The translations under genes were made by a program, and so were the position numbers. This document shows, one piece after another, positions 34,810-45,798 of a DNA stretch of 64,000 bases. The stretch comes from Staphylococcus equorum (lineage in GTDB: Bacteria > Bacillota > Bacilli > Staphylococcales > Staphylococcaceae), in the NCBI RefSeq assembly GCF_029024965.1, contig NZ_CP118982.1, positions 992,001 to 1,056,000 of the forward strand, written 5' to 3'. Numbering within the stretch: position 1 is the stretch's first letter; every line of letters begins with the position of its first letter. The notes beneath the pieces are model-generated. The model was not told the origin of the DNA and made no database searches. It saw nothing but the letters and a program-made list of their open reading frames with translations.

Positions 34810-35628
34810 ATGCCTAAAATAACAAAGATAGAAGTGCAAAAAAAGAATAAAGAACGTTTTAATCTATATTTAGATGATGAATTTGAAATGGGAATCGATA
34901 TTGATACCTTTGTCTATTTTAATTTAAACAAAGGTCAAATTGTTGAAGCTAAAGATATGGAAGAAATCCAAAGCTATGAACAATACAGGCAAGCAGTTAA
35001 CGCAGCTATTCAATATATTTCATATAGAAAAAGAACTGACCATGAAGTAATAAAACATCTTACAAAGAAAGAAATTTCAGAGTCAGTTATTGCTAAAGTC
35101 ATAGATTACTGTCATGAGCAAAAGCTCATAGATCATAATGATTATGCGAATAGTTTAAAAAACACCATGATCTTAACGACAGATAAAGGTCCTGGAATAT
35201 ATAAACAAAAATTACGAGAAGCTGGTATTGAACAATTAATTATTGATGAATATAGCCAGATTTATGAACAGGAGCAATCTATGGAAGATATATTAAAAGT
35301 TGCAAATAAAATTTTGAAACAGAAAAAAGGGCCATTAGTAAAAAGAAAAGAGAAATTAACACAATCATTAATGCAAAAAGGTTATTCTTTTGAGAAAATT
35401 AAAGAAGTAATGGATGAAATGGATTTTTCACAACCTGAAGAACAATTAGATGAGTTATTACAAAACGAATTAGAAAAAGCATATAATAAATATTCAAGAA
35501 AATTTTCAGGTAGAAAATTAATTAATAAAACAATAGAAGCACTTATGAGAAAAGGCTATAAATATGATAAAATTAAAGCTAAATTAGAAGAGAGTGGAAT
35601 AGTAGATGGAACAGAAGAAATTGAGTGA
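34810..35628 (+). CDS. recX: RecA regulatory protein RecX
   Basis: Modulates RecA filaments. It is 272 residues, made of tandem three-helix repeats typical of RecX (e.g. [31 protein letters not shown]). The frame begins with a GTG at 34801 that is part of the GGAGTGA ribosome binding site; the ATG at 34810 is more likely. The 3' end overlaps yfhH by 23 bases. Confidence 0.9.
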   Translation: MPKITKIEVQKKNKERFNLYLDDEFEMGIDIDTFVYFNLNKGQIVEAKDMEEIQSYEQYRQAVNAAIQYISYRKRTDHEVIKHLTKKEISESVIAKVIDYCHEQKLIDHNDYANSLKNTMILTTDKGPGIYKQKLREAGIEQLIIDEYSQIYEQEQSMEDILKVANKILKQKKGPLVKRKEKLTQSLMQKGYSFEKIKEVMDEMDFSQPEEQLDELLQNELEKAYNKYSRKFSGRKLINKTIEALMRKGYKYDKIKAKLEESGIVDGTEEIE

Positions 35629-35920
35629 AATGAGTGAAATTGAATTACGTCATGAGATACAAGGTTATAAAGAGAAAATGCGTAAAGCAGAAATGAATGG
35701 CATTTTTAATGAATATGACGTATATGCAAGTAAAGTAATTATTGCAGAAAGCTATCTAGTAGATAGAAACAAAGTAGAATTAGGTAAAATATACAAATTA
35801 AATGATGGCACAGAAAGCTATTTCAAAGTTGAACGGTTAAAAGGCGTTTTTGCGTGGGGCTTTAGAATTAAAAGTTCAGAACCTGAAGAAGGTTTACCAC
35901 TCGCATTATTAAAATTGTAG
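35606..35920 (+). CDS. yfhH: YfhH family protein (DUF1811)
   Basis: A 104-residue protein with an N-terminal helical hairpin (residues 1-50) and a C-terminal SH3-like barrel ([21 protein letters not shown]). Function unknown. It overlaps recX by 23 bases and ends 15 bases before the TagH-like gene, so recX-yfhH and the ABC pair may be one transcript. An alternative ATG at 35630 would remove the overlap but has no RBS. Confidence 0.85.
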   Translation: MEQKKLSEMSEIELRHEIQGYKEKMRKAEMNGIFNEYDVYASKVIIAESYLVDRNKVELGKIYKLNDGTESYFKVERLKGVFAWGFRIKSSEPEEGLPLALLKL

Positions 35921-35935
35921 AAGGATGAAGATAGG

Positions 35936-37468
35936 ATGGGTAGTTCAATTATATTAAAGTTACTAAATGTAACTCATTATTATAGAAATAAAAAATCCTC
36001 CAAATGGTATTTACCATTTGGTTATGATGAAGAAGATATAGAATTGAATAATTTTAACCTCCATATCTATCAAGGTGAAGCTTTAGGGATAATAGGTGAA
36101 CCGGGTTCTTCTAAATCATTAATAGGGCGTTTATTAAGTGGTGAAATACAACCCGATAAGGGAAAAGTCGTTATAAAAAGAGACTTGTTTTTTGCTGATA
36201 TTGAAGATAAATTATTGCAACATACTTCTGTAAATGAGTTTGTGGCTAATGCAGTCATATTGTTTCAATATAAAACTTCGGATCATAAAGTAGAGCAAAT
36301 TATAAGGTATGCACACCTTGAAGATAAAGCGGATGTTAAAGTTAACCGATTAACTGATTCACAATATGCACAATTATTATTTGCATTAGCAAGAACTTCA
36401 AAAGCAAGTATTATTATTTTTAATCATATATTACAATTTTTAGATGAATCTTTTATCGAAAAAGCAATTGGACTTACAGAAGAATACATAAATCAAAATT
36501 CAACAATTGTGATGATCGATGATGATGTTCAACGTATAGCTCAGACGAGTAATTACATTGCCTGGGTCTCTCATGGTCAACTTAGAATGGAAGGCTCTTT
36601 AAATCAAGTATTACCAGTATTTAAAGACCATGAGAAAGATAGATTGTCATTGGAAGATGAACAAGAGAAGGCGAACTTTGATGTTGATTGGAAAAAAAGT
36701 AGAACAAGAACGCCGGAATTAACATACAATTTCAAACGTATAGAAAGATATAATCATGTGAAACCACCTGTTGCATTCGTTAGATTTTGGACGTGGCTTT
36801 CAGTATTTGTAGTTGGCTTATTATTTATGGCAGTTTTAATGTTTAATAATGTTGGGAAGTTACAGATTGGACAAAATATTGATCAAGCCTCAATACAAAA
36901 CCAAAATAAAGATCCATATGAAGAAATGCTAGGTTACGCTATCGTATTAGATGAATCTATTACTGTGGAAGATATGGAAAATGGAAATAAACAAAAAATA
37001 AATCAGTATGGTTTTGTAACAATTACTGCTGAAAATAATGAGAATTATAGAATTGATGTAGACAATAAACATTATAAGGTTGCTAAAAATAAAGTGCGAT
37101 TCTTTGAACCAGCAGCTTTATATGAAGAACATAGTTCTAAATCATTAGCACCATACATGCATAATAACTATATTAATTTTTATGAATTTTTCAACAGTCA
37201 TTTGCATAAAAAACATAGTACAGTAACAGAAGGGCTTGTTCCAGAAAATAATAAGGACAATCGCTTTGTAGTACCTATAGTACAACAACCTATTTCTATG
37301 ATTTTTAATGACGAAAATAAACTTAAAGGCTTTACATTCCCTATTAAGAAGAAGGAAGAATTAAAAGAAAAGTTCGATATTGAAAATAATTTCTGGATTA
37401 CTAAATCTGGAGAAGGCTATTTTATGGCTGATTTAAAAAATAATAAATGGATATATATTGAATTGTAG
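35936..37468 (+). CDS. TagH-like ABC protein with degenerate ATPase motifs and extracytoplasmic C terminus
   Basis: 510 residues: an ABC ATPase domain (1-225), a charged linker, one membrane helix (284-304) and about 200 residues predicted outside the cell. This architecture is that of Bacillus TagH (teichoic acid export). The Walker A is GEPGSSKS (54-61), lacking the second Gly; the signature is LTDSQ (139-143) instead of LSGGQ; Walker B reads IIIFNH (159-164), with Asn and His in place of Asp and Glu. ATP hydrolysis is therefore doubtful. It is 9 bases from the permease gene, which should be its partner. True TarH should be elsewhere in the genome. Confidence 0.75.
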   Translation: MGSSIILKLLNVTHYYRNKKSSKWYLPFGYDEEDIELNNFNLHIYQGEALGIIGEPGSSKSLIGRLLSGEIQPDKGKVVIKRDLFFADIEDKLLQHTSVNEFVANAVILFQYKTSDHKVEQIIRYAHLEDKADVKVNRLTDSQYAQLLFALARTSKASIIIFNHILQFLDESFIEKAIGLTEEYINQNSTIVMIDDDVQRIAQTSNYIAWVSHGQLRMEGSLNQVLPVFKDHEKDRLSLEDEQEKANFDVDWKKSRTRTPELTYNFKRIERYNHVKPPVAFVRFWTWLSVFVVGLLFMAVLMFNNVGKLQIGQNIDQASIQNQNKDPYEEMLGYAIVLDESITVEDMENGNKQKINQYGFVTITAENNENYRIDVDNKHYKVAKNKVRFFEPAALYEEHSSKSLAPYMHNNYINFYEFFNSHLHKKHSTVTEGLVPENNKDNRFVVPIVQQPISMIFNDENKLKGFTFPIKKKEELKEKFDIENNFWITKSGEGYFMADLKNNKWIYIEL

Positions 37469-37477
37469 GTGTAAAGA

Positions 37478-38320
37478 ATGATTGATAGTATAATTAGTTT
37501 TTTTAAAAACGTGCCATATCTTAGCACACAAGCATATCACCGATTAAAATCACAGTGGGTATGGCTTGTCATACCATTTTTATCAAGCTTGGCATTGCTA
37601 TTTTTATTAATGTTAATATTTAAAATAAAAGGCACTGAAGAACTAATTCAAGCTCGTGCCTATTTTAGATTGGCTGGGTTAACAACTTTTGCTTATATTT
37701 GGATTGCTGTATATCGAAGCTATAACACTTACAAAATTGATTACTTTACTGGTAAGCTATTTAACTTGAATCCAATATTTCAAAATGTTGTTATAGCAAT
37801 CATTACGAGTATAACAATGTTTATAACTTTAATTATTATGATATATGCAACACCTGTTAATATTGAAAGTTCTATACCCTCTACGTTTTATTACGTTGTA
37901 ATGTCGATGCTATTCATGATACTTGTATCGACAATATTAGGTCTTTCAGCTATTGTTCGTCGCAAAATCAATGTCATGTTTTATGTGATTTCATTAGTGA
38001 TGTTTTTTATTGTTCCAATACTCTTTATACCAACAAGTAATACGACACTGATCTCGCACATATTAATGTTGAATCCACTATATTACCTTATTGAAGGTGT
38101 TTCACAGTCGGTCGTACTTGGTGCGTTAAGCTTGAATAATATACCTTATCATTTATATTATATATTATTTTTAGCAATACTTTGTGTAGTTATTTTTGCT
38201 AAATATCGAATAATGGCACACAGAAAATATTTGTACGCAATTCCTGATGAAACCATTGTTTCGCATTCAGATACAGATGAAAATATGATTGAAGCGGATG
38301 ACTTAAACGAAAAAGATTAA
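37478..38320 (+). CDS. ABC-2 type permease (TagG-like)
   Basis: A 280-residue protein with six membrane helices and an N-terminal amphipathic segment, matching the ABC-2/TagG permease layout, ending in an acidic tail (residues 255-280). It directly follows the TagH-like gene, so the two probably form one transporter or complex. Substrate is unknown; wall teichoic acid export is only an analogy. RBS GTAGGTG is weak. Confidence 0.75.
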   Translation: MIDSIISFFKNVPYLSTQAYHRLKSQWVWLVIPFLSSLALLFLLMLIFKIKGTEELIQARAYFRLAGLTTFAYIWIAVYRSYNTYKIDYFTGKLFNLNPIFQNVVIAIITSITMFITLIIMIYATPVNIESSIPSTFYYVVMSMLFMILVSTILGLSAIVRRKINVMFYVISLVMFFIVPILFIPTSNTTLISHILMLNPLYYLIEGVSQSVVLGALSLNNIPYHLYYILFLAILCVVIFAKYRIMAHRKYLYAIPDETIVSHSDTDENMIEADDLNEKD

Positions 38321-38353
38321 AGATTATGGATTATTAATTAAACTAAAATAAGA

Positions 38354-38403
38354 AAAGAACTGGAAAGATTCGGTATCAATCAACGAATCTTTCCAGTTCT
38401 TAT
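38354..38403. terminator. Convergent terminator
   Basis: AAGAACTGGAAAGATTCG and CGAATCTTTCCAGTTCTT are perfect complements between the convergent permease and YfhP-like genes. Confidence 0.88.
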
Positions 38404-38434
38404 TGTATTTAGAGGTATTAAATTCTTTAACGTG

Positions 38435-39412
38435 TTACTTTGCAAATAATTTTTTCTGTAATTTATCTTCGCTAAAGACCCAGCCGATATAAGAATGATC
38501 GATAGTCATTTCATCGTCTAAATGGGCAATAGCTACAAAAGAATAATGTCCATTTTTTAAATAACGTAAATCAATTAATCTGATTTCGGTTGTTTCATCA
38601 TCTAATTTTCTAGCTTCCCAACGATAAATAGTTGAGAAGTTAAGGAATGTTTTAATATTTTTATCACCTTCAACATATTGCATTAAATCATCACTTGGAA
38701 ATGGGTGACGTTTTGATTTGTCACTAAATACAATGTTTCTACCAAAACTACGTCCCACATAATCATGTTCTTCAGTTTGTATTGCAACACGCCATTGCAT
38801 GAAGCGAATTGTCGGAGCTACAAATACTTTTACTGGATTATGTTCTTGTTGAATTTGTTTTAGAGCTTGTTGTTTAATCACAGCTTGCATTCTAAAGCGA
38901 ATGATATAATATACTACAAGAATAGCGATAATTGGGAAAAACACAAGATATGGATGAATCCCAACTAACCAAAGCAGTATTCCGATACACCACAAGATAA
39001 ATATAATTGGATCAAACGTATTAATTACACTGAGTTGTATCCATTTGTTAGTAATAGGCCTTAGCGCTTGTGTACCATAAGAATTGAAAATATCTACAAA
39101 CACATGTAGAAATACTGCAAGCTGAGCCCATAGCCAAACATGTGTTATATCAACGTTTTTGAAAAATGTAAAAATTAATAAAGTAATTAATAAAGGCCAT
39201 AATATCGTAAAGGGTATTGAATGTGTAATACCTCTATGATTTGATATATAGGTAGCGTTATCTTTTAATTTAAAAACAGTGTCGCCATCAGGTATTAAAG
39301 AGCCAACTACTAATGTGGTAGCTGTGGCTACAAATGATCCTGCCATTGCCGGGTCTTGAGTAGCTAAAGCTGTTAAACCGATACCCATGACAATATGTGT
39401 GCCTGTATCCAT
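38435..39412 (-). CDS. Membrane-bound metal-dependent hydrolase (YdjM/YfhP, DUF457)
   Basis: 325 residues with about five helices in the first 190 residues and a soluble C-terminal domain. The family's metal-binding NHRGITHS motif is near residue 58, with H6 (DTGTHIVMG) and HVFVDIFNSYG near 103. Assigned to the YdjM/DUF457 hydrolases, whose YfhP member in Bacillus lies near yfhH and mutY, a similar order to this one. Function unproven. Confidence 0.85.
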   Translation of the reverse strand: MDTGTHIVMGIGLTALATQDPAMAGSFVATATTLVVGSLIPDGDTVFKLKDNATYISNHRGITHSIPFTILWPLLITLLIFTFFKNVDITHVWLWAQLAVFLHVFVDIFNSYGTQALRPITNKWIQLSVINTFDPIIFILWCIGILLWLVGIHPYLVFFPIIAILVVYYIIRFRMQAVIKQQALKQIQQEHNPVKVFVAPTIRFMQWRVAIQTEEHDYVGRSFGRNIVFSDKSKRHPFPSDDLMQYVEGDKNIKTFLNFSTIYRWEARKLDDETTEIRLIDLRYLKNGHYSFVAIAHLDDEMTIDHSYIGWVFSEDKLQKKLFAK

Positions 39413-39539
39413 AAGTATTCAACTCGTTTCATGTCAATAATATATATTCATTATAATCTAATATCATAAATAATAAAAATAACATACTAAAATTTATTTT
39501 GAAATTTTTAAGAATTACTAATAGAAAGAGATGTGTAAA

Positions 39540-40586
39540 ATGTTTAATGAGTCAAAATTCAAGAATAATCTCGTTACATGGTTTGACGAACATCAACGTG
39601 AAATGCCCTGGAGAGAAACCTCTAATCCATATTATATATGGTTGAGTGAAGTAATGTTACAACAAACCCAAGTTAAAACGGTTATAGATTACTATCATAG
39701 ATTCATTCATCGCTTCCCAACTATTACTGAGTTAAGTCAAGCACATGAAGATGAAGTGCTCAAATATTGGGAAGGCTTAGGCTATTATAGTAGAGCACGT
39801 AATTTTCACACGGCAATAAAAGAAGTACATGAAAGTTACAACGGTGTCGTACCAGACGAACCGGTGACATTTGGAAAGTTAAAAGGTGTAGGCCCTTATA
39901 CACAAGCAGCAGTTATGAGTATTGCTTTCGACAAACCTTTAGCAACTGTGGATGGAAACGTCTTTAGAGTATGGTCACGACTAAACAATGATGAGAGAGA
40001 TACGAAATTGCAATCAACACGTAAAGCATTTGAGAATGAATTACAACCATACGTTGAGCAAGATGCCGGTACATTTAACCAAGCAATGATGGAATTAGGT
40101 GCATTGGTATGTACACCGAAAGCTCCATTATGTTTATTCTGTCCGGTTCAAGATCATTGTGAAGCATTTGAACAAGGGACTGTTCAATCATTGCCTGTAA
40201 AAACAACAAAAGTTAAGAAGAAACATATAAAACAGCATGTTTATCTTCTTCAAAATGAAGATAATGCTTATTTAATTGAAAAACGTACACAAAAATTATT
40301 GAATAATATGTGGGAATTTCCAATGTACGAAGCAGAGGAAGATAAGCATATCAACACAGTATTAGGGACACAAGTGATATTTGATCAAACACCTGCATTT
40401 AAATTAAAACATCAATTTACACATATCACATGGGATATTGAAGTGTTTATATCTCAAGAAAATGTGCATAAAGATGACATTATTTTACCAGAGAATATGG
40501 TGTGGATGCAGTTAACAGAAAAAGAAGACTTTAATTTTCCTGTAAGTATGACAAAAATATATAATTTCATAACTAAACATTGTTAG
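39540..40586 (+). CDS. mutY: A/G-specific adenine glycosylase
   Basis: Removes A mispaired with 8-oxoG. 348 residues: catalytic Glu in WLSEVMLQQTQV (about 33-44), helix-hairpin-helix LKGVGPYTQAA with D in ATVDGNVFRV, and the [4Fe-4S] ligands C-x6-C-x2-C-x5-C in the segment starting VCTPKAPLC. A C-terminal NUDIX-like domain recognises 8-oxoG. An ATG at 39531 is in frame, but AAAGAGATG at 39525-39533 supports 39540. Confidence 0.95.
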   Translation: MFNESKFKNNLVTWFDEHQREMPWRETSNPYYIWLSEVMLQQTQVKTVIDYYHRFIHRFPTITELSQAHEDEVLKYWEGLGYYSRARNFHTAIKEVHESYNGVVPDEPVTFGKLKGVGPYTQAAVMSIAFDKPLATVDGNVFRVWSRLNNDERDTKLQSTRKAFENELQPYVEQDAGTFNQAMMELGALVCTPKAPLCLFCPVQDHCEAFEQGTVQSLPVKTTKVKKKHIKQHVYLLQNEDNAYLIEKRTQKLLNNMWEFPMYEAEEDKHINTVLGTQVIFDQTPAFKLKHQFTHITWDIEVFISQENVHKDDIILPENMVWMQLTEKEDFNFPVSMTKIYNFITKHC

Positions 40587-40635
40587 ATTCGGTGTTGTAT
40601 CTTGAGGTATGTTATAATTCTATATGTGAAATTAA

Positions 40636-41196
<561 letters not shown>

Positions 41197-41295
41197 GCAG
41201 ATTTAATGTTTTTAATTTAATTATCATTTATAGTGATATGAATGTGAACAATACAAACAAGAAAAAATTAAGTTTGCTATAAAATATTCGTATTC

Positions 41296-41377
41296 GCAAA
41301 TGAAATTGTCAAACAACTTTAGATAGTGCATAAATTAGCAGCCTAGTTGGACCATCAACATAGGCTGTTTCATTTGC
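41296..41377 (+). promoter_or_regulatory. Nested inverted repeats upstream of the ABC exporter
   Basis: GCAAATGAAA (41296-41305) and TTTCATTTGC (41368-41377) are perfect complements. Between them AGCAGCCTA...TAGGCTGTT (41338-41369) forms an inner stem. The RBS GGGGAGG of the exporter begins at 41390, just after the outer arm. A TTGTCA at 41306 could be a -35 element, which would leave the left outer arm untranscribed. Confidence 0.55.
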
Positions 41378-41404
41378 AAATATAGTGTGGGGAGGAATCG
41401 TTTT

Positions 41405-43141
41405 ATGATTCGCAGATATTTACAATTTGTTCGACCATATAAATGGCGAATCATTGCCACTATACTTGTAGGTATTCTAAAATTTGGTATTCCGATGCTG
41501 ATTCCATTATTAATTAAATATGTCATTGACGATATTATCAATAATGGTGCGATAACAGTAGAAGAAAAAATCACAAAATTATTAGTTGCAATGGGTATAG
41601 CAGCGTTTATCTTTGTGATAGTAAGACCACCAATTGAGTTTTTAAGACAATATCTAGCACAGTGGACAAGTAACAAAATTTTATATGATATACGTAAAAA
41701 GCTTTATCATCATTTGCAAGCTTTGAGTTCAAGATTTTATGCGAATAACCAAGCAGGTCAAGTTATTTCAAGGGTTATTAATGATGTTGAGCAAACTAAA
41801 GACTTTATATTAACTGGTTTAATGAATATATGGCTTGACTGCATAACTATTATTATTGCATTAACTATTATGTTCTTCTTAGATGTCCAGTTAACTTTAG
41901 CCGCACTGATTATATTCCCTGTATATATTTTAACTGTGTATTTCTTCTTTGGTCGTTTGAGAAGTTTAACAAGAAAGAGATCACAAGCATTGGCAGAAGT
42001 ACAAGGATTCTTACATGAACGTGTACAAGGGATGTCAGTTATAAAAAGTTTTGCGATTGAAGATAATGAAGCAGGAAACTTTGATAAACATAACCAAAAT
42101 TTCTTACAAAGAGCGTTTAATCATACGCGTTGGAATGCTTATTCATTCTCAGCAATTAATACGGTTACAGACATTGGACCTTTAATCGTTATTGGTACAG
42201 GAGGGTTCTTAGCAATCAATGGATCAATAACAGTAGGTACTTTAGCTGCTTTCGTGGGCTATCTTGAACAACTATTTGGTCCTCTTCGTAGATTAGTTTC
42301 TTCATTTACAACATTGACACAAAGTTTTGCGTCAATGGACCGTGTATTCCAACTTTTAGATGAAGATTACGACATTAAAAATAAAAAAGGTGCACTGCCA
42401 ATAGAAATAAAACAGGGACACATCGAATTAACTAATGTTAAGTTTAAATATGATCAAAATGAAGCAAATATCCTTAAAGATATTAATTTAGAAATTAATC
42501 AAGGTGAAACTGTGGCATTTGTTGGTATGAGTGGTGGAGGAAAATCTACTTTAATCAATTTAATACCTAGGTTCTATGATGTTACCGAAGGCGAAATAAA
42601 AATTGATGGTACCAATATCAAGTCATATTTAACAGGTAGCTTGAGAAGACAAATTGGCTTAGTTCAACAAGATAATATATTATTCTCGGATACAATTAAA
42701 GAAAATATATTATTAGGTAAACCAGATGCTTCAGATGAAGAAGTTATTAATGCTGCTAAAATGGCCAATGCGCATGATTTTATCATGGAATTATCTCAAG
42801 GTTACGATACAGAAGTAGGCGAAAGAGGGGTTAAACTCTCTGGTGGACAAAAACAACGTGTTTCTATTGCCCGTATTTTCCTAAATAATCCGCCAATTAT
42901 TATTTTAGATGAAGCGACGAGCGCACTTGATTTAGAAAGTGAGTCTATTATTCAAGATGCCTTGAGTGTATTAAGTGCAAATCGTACAACACTGATTGTT
43001 GCACATAGATTATCTACAATCACACATGCTGATAAAATTGTTGTTGTAGAAAATGGTGAAATTGTTGAAAGTGGTTCACATTCAGCATTATTAGCTAAAA
43101 AAGGTGCATACGAACATCTATATAGTATTCAAAATTTATAG
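41405..43141 (+). CDS. Sav1866-type multidrug ABC exporter (permease-ATPase)
   Basis: A 578-residue half-transporter that dimerises to export lipophilic drugs or lipids. Six membrane helices (residues 15-310) precede the ATPase domain: Walker A GMSGGGKS at 374-381, signature LSGGQ, Walker [13 protein letters not shown] and H-loop VAHRLST. Length, first residues (MIRRYLQFV) and Walker A position equal S. aureus Sav1866. ATG at 41405 follows GGGGAGG; the frame starts at 41387. Confidence 0.95.
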   Translation: MIRRYLQFVRPYKWRIIATILVGILKFGIPMLIPLLIKYVIDDIINNGAITVEEKITKLLVAMGIAAFIFVIVRPPIEFLRQYLAQWTSNKILYDIRKKLYHHLQALSSRFYANNQAGQVISRVINDVEQTKDFILTGLMNIWLDCITIIIALTIMFFLDVQLTLAALIIFPVYILTVYFFFGRLRSLTRKRSQALAEVQGFLHERVQGMSVIKSFAIEDNEAGNFDKHNQNFLQRAFNHTRWNAYSFSAINTVTDIGPLIVIGTGGFLAINGSITVGTLAAFVGYLEQLFGPLRRLVSSFTTLTQSFASMDRVFQLLDEDYDIKNKKGALPIEIKQGHIELTNVKFKYDQNEANILKDINLEINQGETVAFVGMSGGGKSTLINLIPRFYDVTEGEIKIDGTNIKSYLTGSLRRQIGLVQQDNILFSDTIKENILLGKPDASDEEVINAAKMANAHDFIMELSQGYDTEVGERGVKLSGGQKQRVSIARIFLNNPPIIILDEATSALDLESESIIQDALSVLSANRTTLIVAHRLSTITHADKIVVVENGEIVESGSHSALLAKKGAYEHLYSIQNL

Positions 43142-43154
43142 TCAGTAAATATTT

Positions 43155-43197
43155 AAAAGCGCACTCGGTATTTTAATGTATACTGAGTGCGCTTTTG
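43155..43197 (+). terminator. Terminator of the ABC exporter gene
   Basis: AAAAGCGCACTCGGTA pairs with TACTGAGTGCGCTTTT (one mismatch or G-U), T run at the end of the stem. Confidence 0.9.
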
Positions 43198-43208
43198 TGT
43201 TAAACGAT

Positions 43209-43258
43209 AAAAATACCCTCTGAGCAGATGGAAATTAAGCTCAAAGGGTATTTTATTT
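43209..43258 (-). terminator. Terminator of the reverse FUSC gene
   Basis: AAAATACCCTCTGAGC pairs with GCTCAAAGGGTATTTT with one mismatch. It directly follows the reverse gene's stop, so it probably acts on the minus strand. Confidence 0.8.
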
Positions 43259-44351
43259 ATAAATCGAAGTCTTCTTCTAGTATATCAATTTCATTATCAT
43301 TTCGATGGTACGTGAAGAAACTAATACGTAGTCTATCTAAATGTTCTAAAATATAACGATATTCTTCAATTGCTGAAATAATTTGCATAATATTAGTATA
43401 TGAGTACATTGATTGATAAGGATTTTGAATGATTTCTTTTTGAAATGCATCCATCAAATCTTTCTTCTGTGGATTTGAAATCTGACTATCAAGTTGATCT
43501 ACATCATACCGTGCCTTTTTTGAAAGACTGATGAAGATTTGTTCGTGATATGCAATCAATGTGTCGATTTCTAATTTAATCTGCAAAAGTAATTCATTAT
43601 TTAAATTATGAAGGTCATTTTGATAACGATTCATTTTTCTCAACACTTCATACGCTCTCCGAGTGCTACGGACTAATTCTTTAAAAAGAATTTTTTTCCT
43701 ATTTTGTGCATACAGTTGCTTTTTAGTCCATGGTTTTTCTTCTGAATAATAACCTAAAGTTTCTTCGAGTTTATCAATACGAGTAACAATTAACCCTCTA
43801 TCTTCTTTAATATGATGATACTCAGAGGTGTCATTTAAAACCAATTTAAACCATACAAAAATATCAGAACAGATATTCAATGAATTATAGTAAATTTTAG
43901 ATTCAAATTTAGGTGGTAGAAATAAAAGGTTTACTGCTGAAGAACTAAGCACACCAACCATAACAAGTACAAATCTATAAAAGGCAGAAACATAAAAGTT
44001 ACCAGTATGTTGTCCCATAATAATTAAAGCAGTTATACTTGCTAGCGTAGCAACATGTTCCAATTTGAAACGAAACAGGATTGCAATTAATAAAATTACT
44101 GTAACACCCATGATTACAATATTATTACCAAATATCGTAACCATCACTACTGCTAAAACAGCACCAACAAGGTTACCTATTGCTCGTTCCCCAATTGTTT
44201 TTATTGAACGAAAAACACTTGGTTGCATTGCAATGACAGCACTGACTGCAGCAATGGCTTTTAAACCAGCTTCATCAGGTAATAGAGAAGCGATAAACAA
44301 AGCAAGTATAATTGCGATACCTGTTTTGAGAATACGGGCTCCTAATTTCAA
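43257..44351 (-). CDS. FUSC / aromatic acid exporter family membrane protein, paralogue 2
   Basis: 364 residues; N-terminal half has about six hydrophobic helices, C-terminal half is soluble and helical with many charged residues. The opening MKLGARILKTGIAI and MQPSVFRSIKTIGERAIGN segment place it in the DUF939/ArAE group. It parallels the gene at 22793. Substrate unknown. Upstream RBS GGAGCGG. Confidence 0.82.
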   Translation of the reverse strand: MKLGARILKTGIAIILALFIASLLPDEAGLKAIAAVSAVIAMQPSVFRSIKTIGERAIGNLVGAVLAVVMVTIFGNNIVIMGVTVILLIAILFRFKLEHVATLASITALIIMGQHTGNFYVSAFYRFVLVMVGVLSSSAVNLLFLPPKFESKIYYNSLNICSDIFVWFKLVLNDTSEYHHIKEDRGLIVTRIDKLEETLGYYSEEKPWTKKQLYAQNRKKILFKELVRSTRRAYEVLRKMNRYQNDLHNLNNELLLQIKLEIDTLIAYHEQIFISLSKKARYDVDQLDSQISNPQKKDLMDAFQKEIIQNPYQSMYSYTNIMQIISAIEEYRYILEHLDRLRISFFTYHRNDNEIDILEEDFDL

Positions 44352-44426
44352 ATGTACCGCTCCTTAATATATTTAATAAAATAATGTTTATACTTGTTAT
44401 ACAACGATTGGGTGTAAAATTCAAGT

Positions 44427-45716
44427 TTATACCATTTGACTAAATGCATAATCTACCGCTTTTAATGTTGAATCAATGTCTTCATCCGTATGTTCAGTAG
44501 TTAAAAACCAAGCTTCAAATTTAGAAGGAGCAAGATTAATACCTTGGTTTAGCATTAATTTAAAGAATTTAGCAAATGCGTCTCCATCAGTATTTTCAGC
44601 CTGAGTATAATTTTCTACTGTTTCATCTGTAAAATATAATGTTAGGGCACCATACACTCTATTTACTGTAGCAGTAATATTATGTTTTTTAATTAATGAA
44701 AGCAAACCATCCTCTAAACGTTTACCTAATGCATCTAATTTTTCATAAACGCCATCTTGCTCTAATACTTCTAGAAGTGCAATACCAGCTTTCATGGATA
44801 GTGGGTTTCCTGCCATGGTACCAGCTTGGTATGCTGGACCTAAAGGTGCTACTTGTTCCATAATATCTTGCTTTCCTCCATATCCACCTATAGGTAAACC
44901 GCCACCAACAATTTTACCGAAGGCTGTTAAATCAGGATATACATTATAAAGATCTTGTGCGCCACCGTAATGGAAACGGAATGCTGTAATGACTTCATCA
45001 TATATAACTAAGCTTCCATTATTATGAGTAAGTTCATTTACTTGTTCTAAGAAACCAGGTTTAGGTTTAACCATGCCAAAATTACCAACAATAGGTTCAA
45101 CCAATACGGCAGCAATATCTTCACCCCAATAGTCAATAGCTTCCTTATAAGCATCAATATCATTGAAAGGAACTGTGATTACTTCTTGAGCGACACTTTC
45201 AGGAACACCAGCAGAATCAGGTGAACCTAGTTGAGAAGGCCCACTACCCGCAGCAACTAAAACTAAATCAGAGTGACCGTGATACTGACCAGCAAATTTG
45301 ATAATTTTAGTTCTTTTAGTATAAGCACGGGCGACACGGATTGTAGTCATAACTGATTCTGTACCTGAATTAACAAATCTAATCTTTTCTAATGAAGGCA
45401 TAGCATCACGTAATTTTTTAGCAAATTCAATTTCTAGTTCTGTAGGCGTACCATATAATACACCTTGTGCAGCCTGTTCTTGAATAGCTTTAGTAATATG
45501 TGGATGTGCATGACCAGTAATAATAGGGCCATAAGCTTGTAAATAATCAATGTACTTATTTCCATCTACATCAAACAAATATGCACCTTGACCAGAGCGC
45601 ATCATAACTGGTGCGCCACCGCCAACTGCCTTATATGAGCGAGAGGGTGAATTGACTCCTCCTAGAATATACTCATTAGATAATTTTTGAAGTTTTTCAC
45701 TTTCAGTAAATTTCAT
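44427..45716 (-). CDS. hemL: Glutamate-1-semialdehyde 2,1-aminomutase
   Basis: PLP enzyme giving 5-aminolevulinate. 429 residues with the PLP-binding Lys K268 in [11 protein letters not shown], substrate-gating NSGTESVMT and [11 protein letters not shown]. The frame extends upstream to a TTG at 45725, but AGAGGTTGAT spacing points to the ATG at 45716. Staphylococci carry another copy in the hem operon (hemL1/hemL2), and this isolated gene outside hemAXCDB fits hemL2 (gsaB). Divergent from bcp. Confidence 0.95.
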   Translation of the reverse strand: MKFTESEKLQKLSNEYILGGVNSPSRSYKAVGGGAPVMMRSGQGAYLFDVDGNKYIDYLQAYGPIITGHAHPHITKAIQEQAAQGVLYGTPTELEIEFAKKLRDAMPSLEKIRFVNSGTESVMTTIRVARAYTKRTKIIKFAGQYHGHSDLVLVAAGSGPSQLGSPDSAGVPESVAQEVITVPFNDIDAYKEAIDYWGEDIAAVLVEPIVGNFGMVKPKPGFLEQVNELTHNNGSLVIYDEVITAFRFHYGGAQDLYNVYPDLTAFGKIVGGGLPIGGYGGKQDIMEQVAPLGPAYQAGTMAGNPLSMKAGIALLEVLEQDGVYEKLDALGKRLEDGLLSLIKKHNITATVNRVYGALTLYFTDETVENYTQAENTDGDAFAKFFKLMLNQGINLAPSKFEAWFLTTEHTDEDIDSTLKAVDYAFSQMV

Positions 45717-45798
45717 ACATATCAACCTCTTTTAATTTAATAATTTCGTCTATTATCGTATCATAAAATTAAGAATAAAAAGGAATAGGGTGAGTTAA

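Noticed and set aside
45717-45798. PerR box between hemL and bcp
   Set aside because: AT-rich sequence but no 15-base window fits the consensus with fewer than four mismatches.
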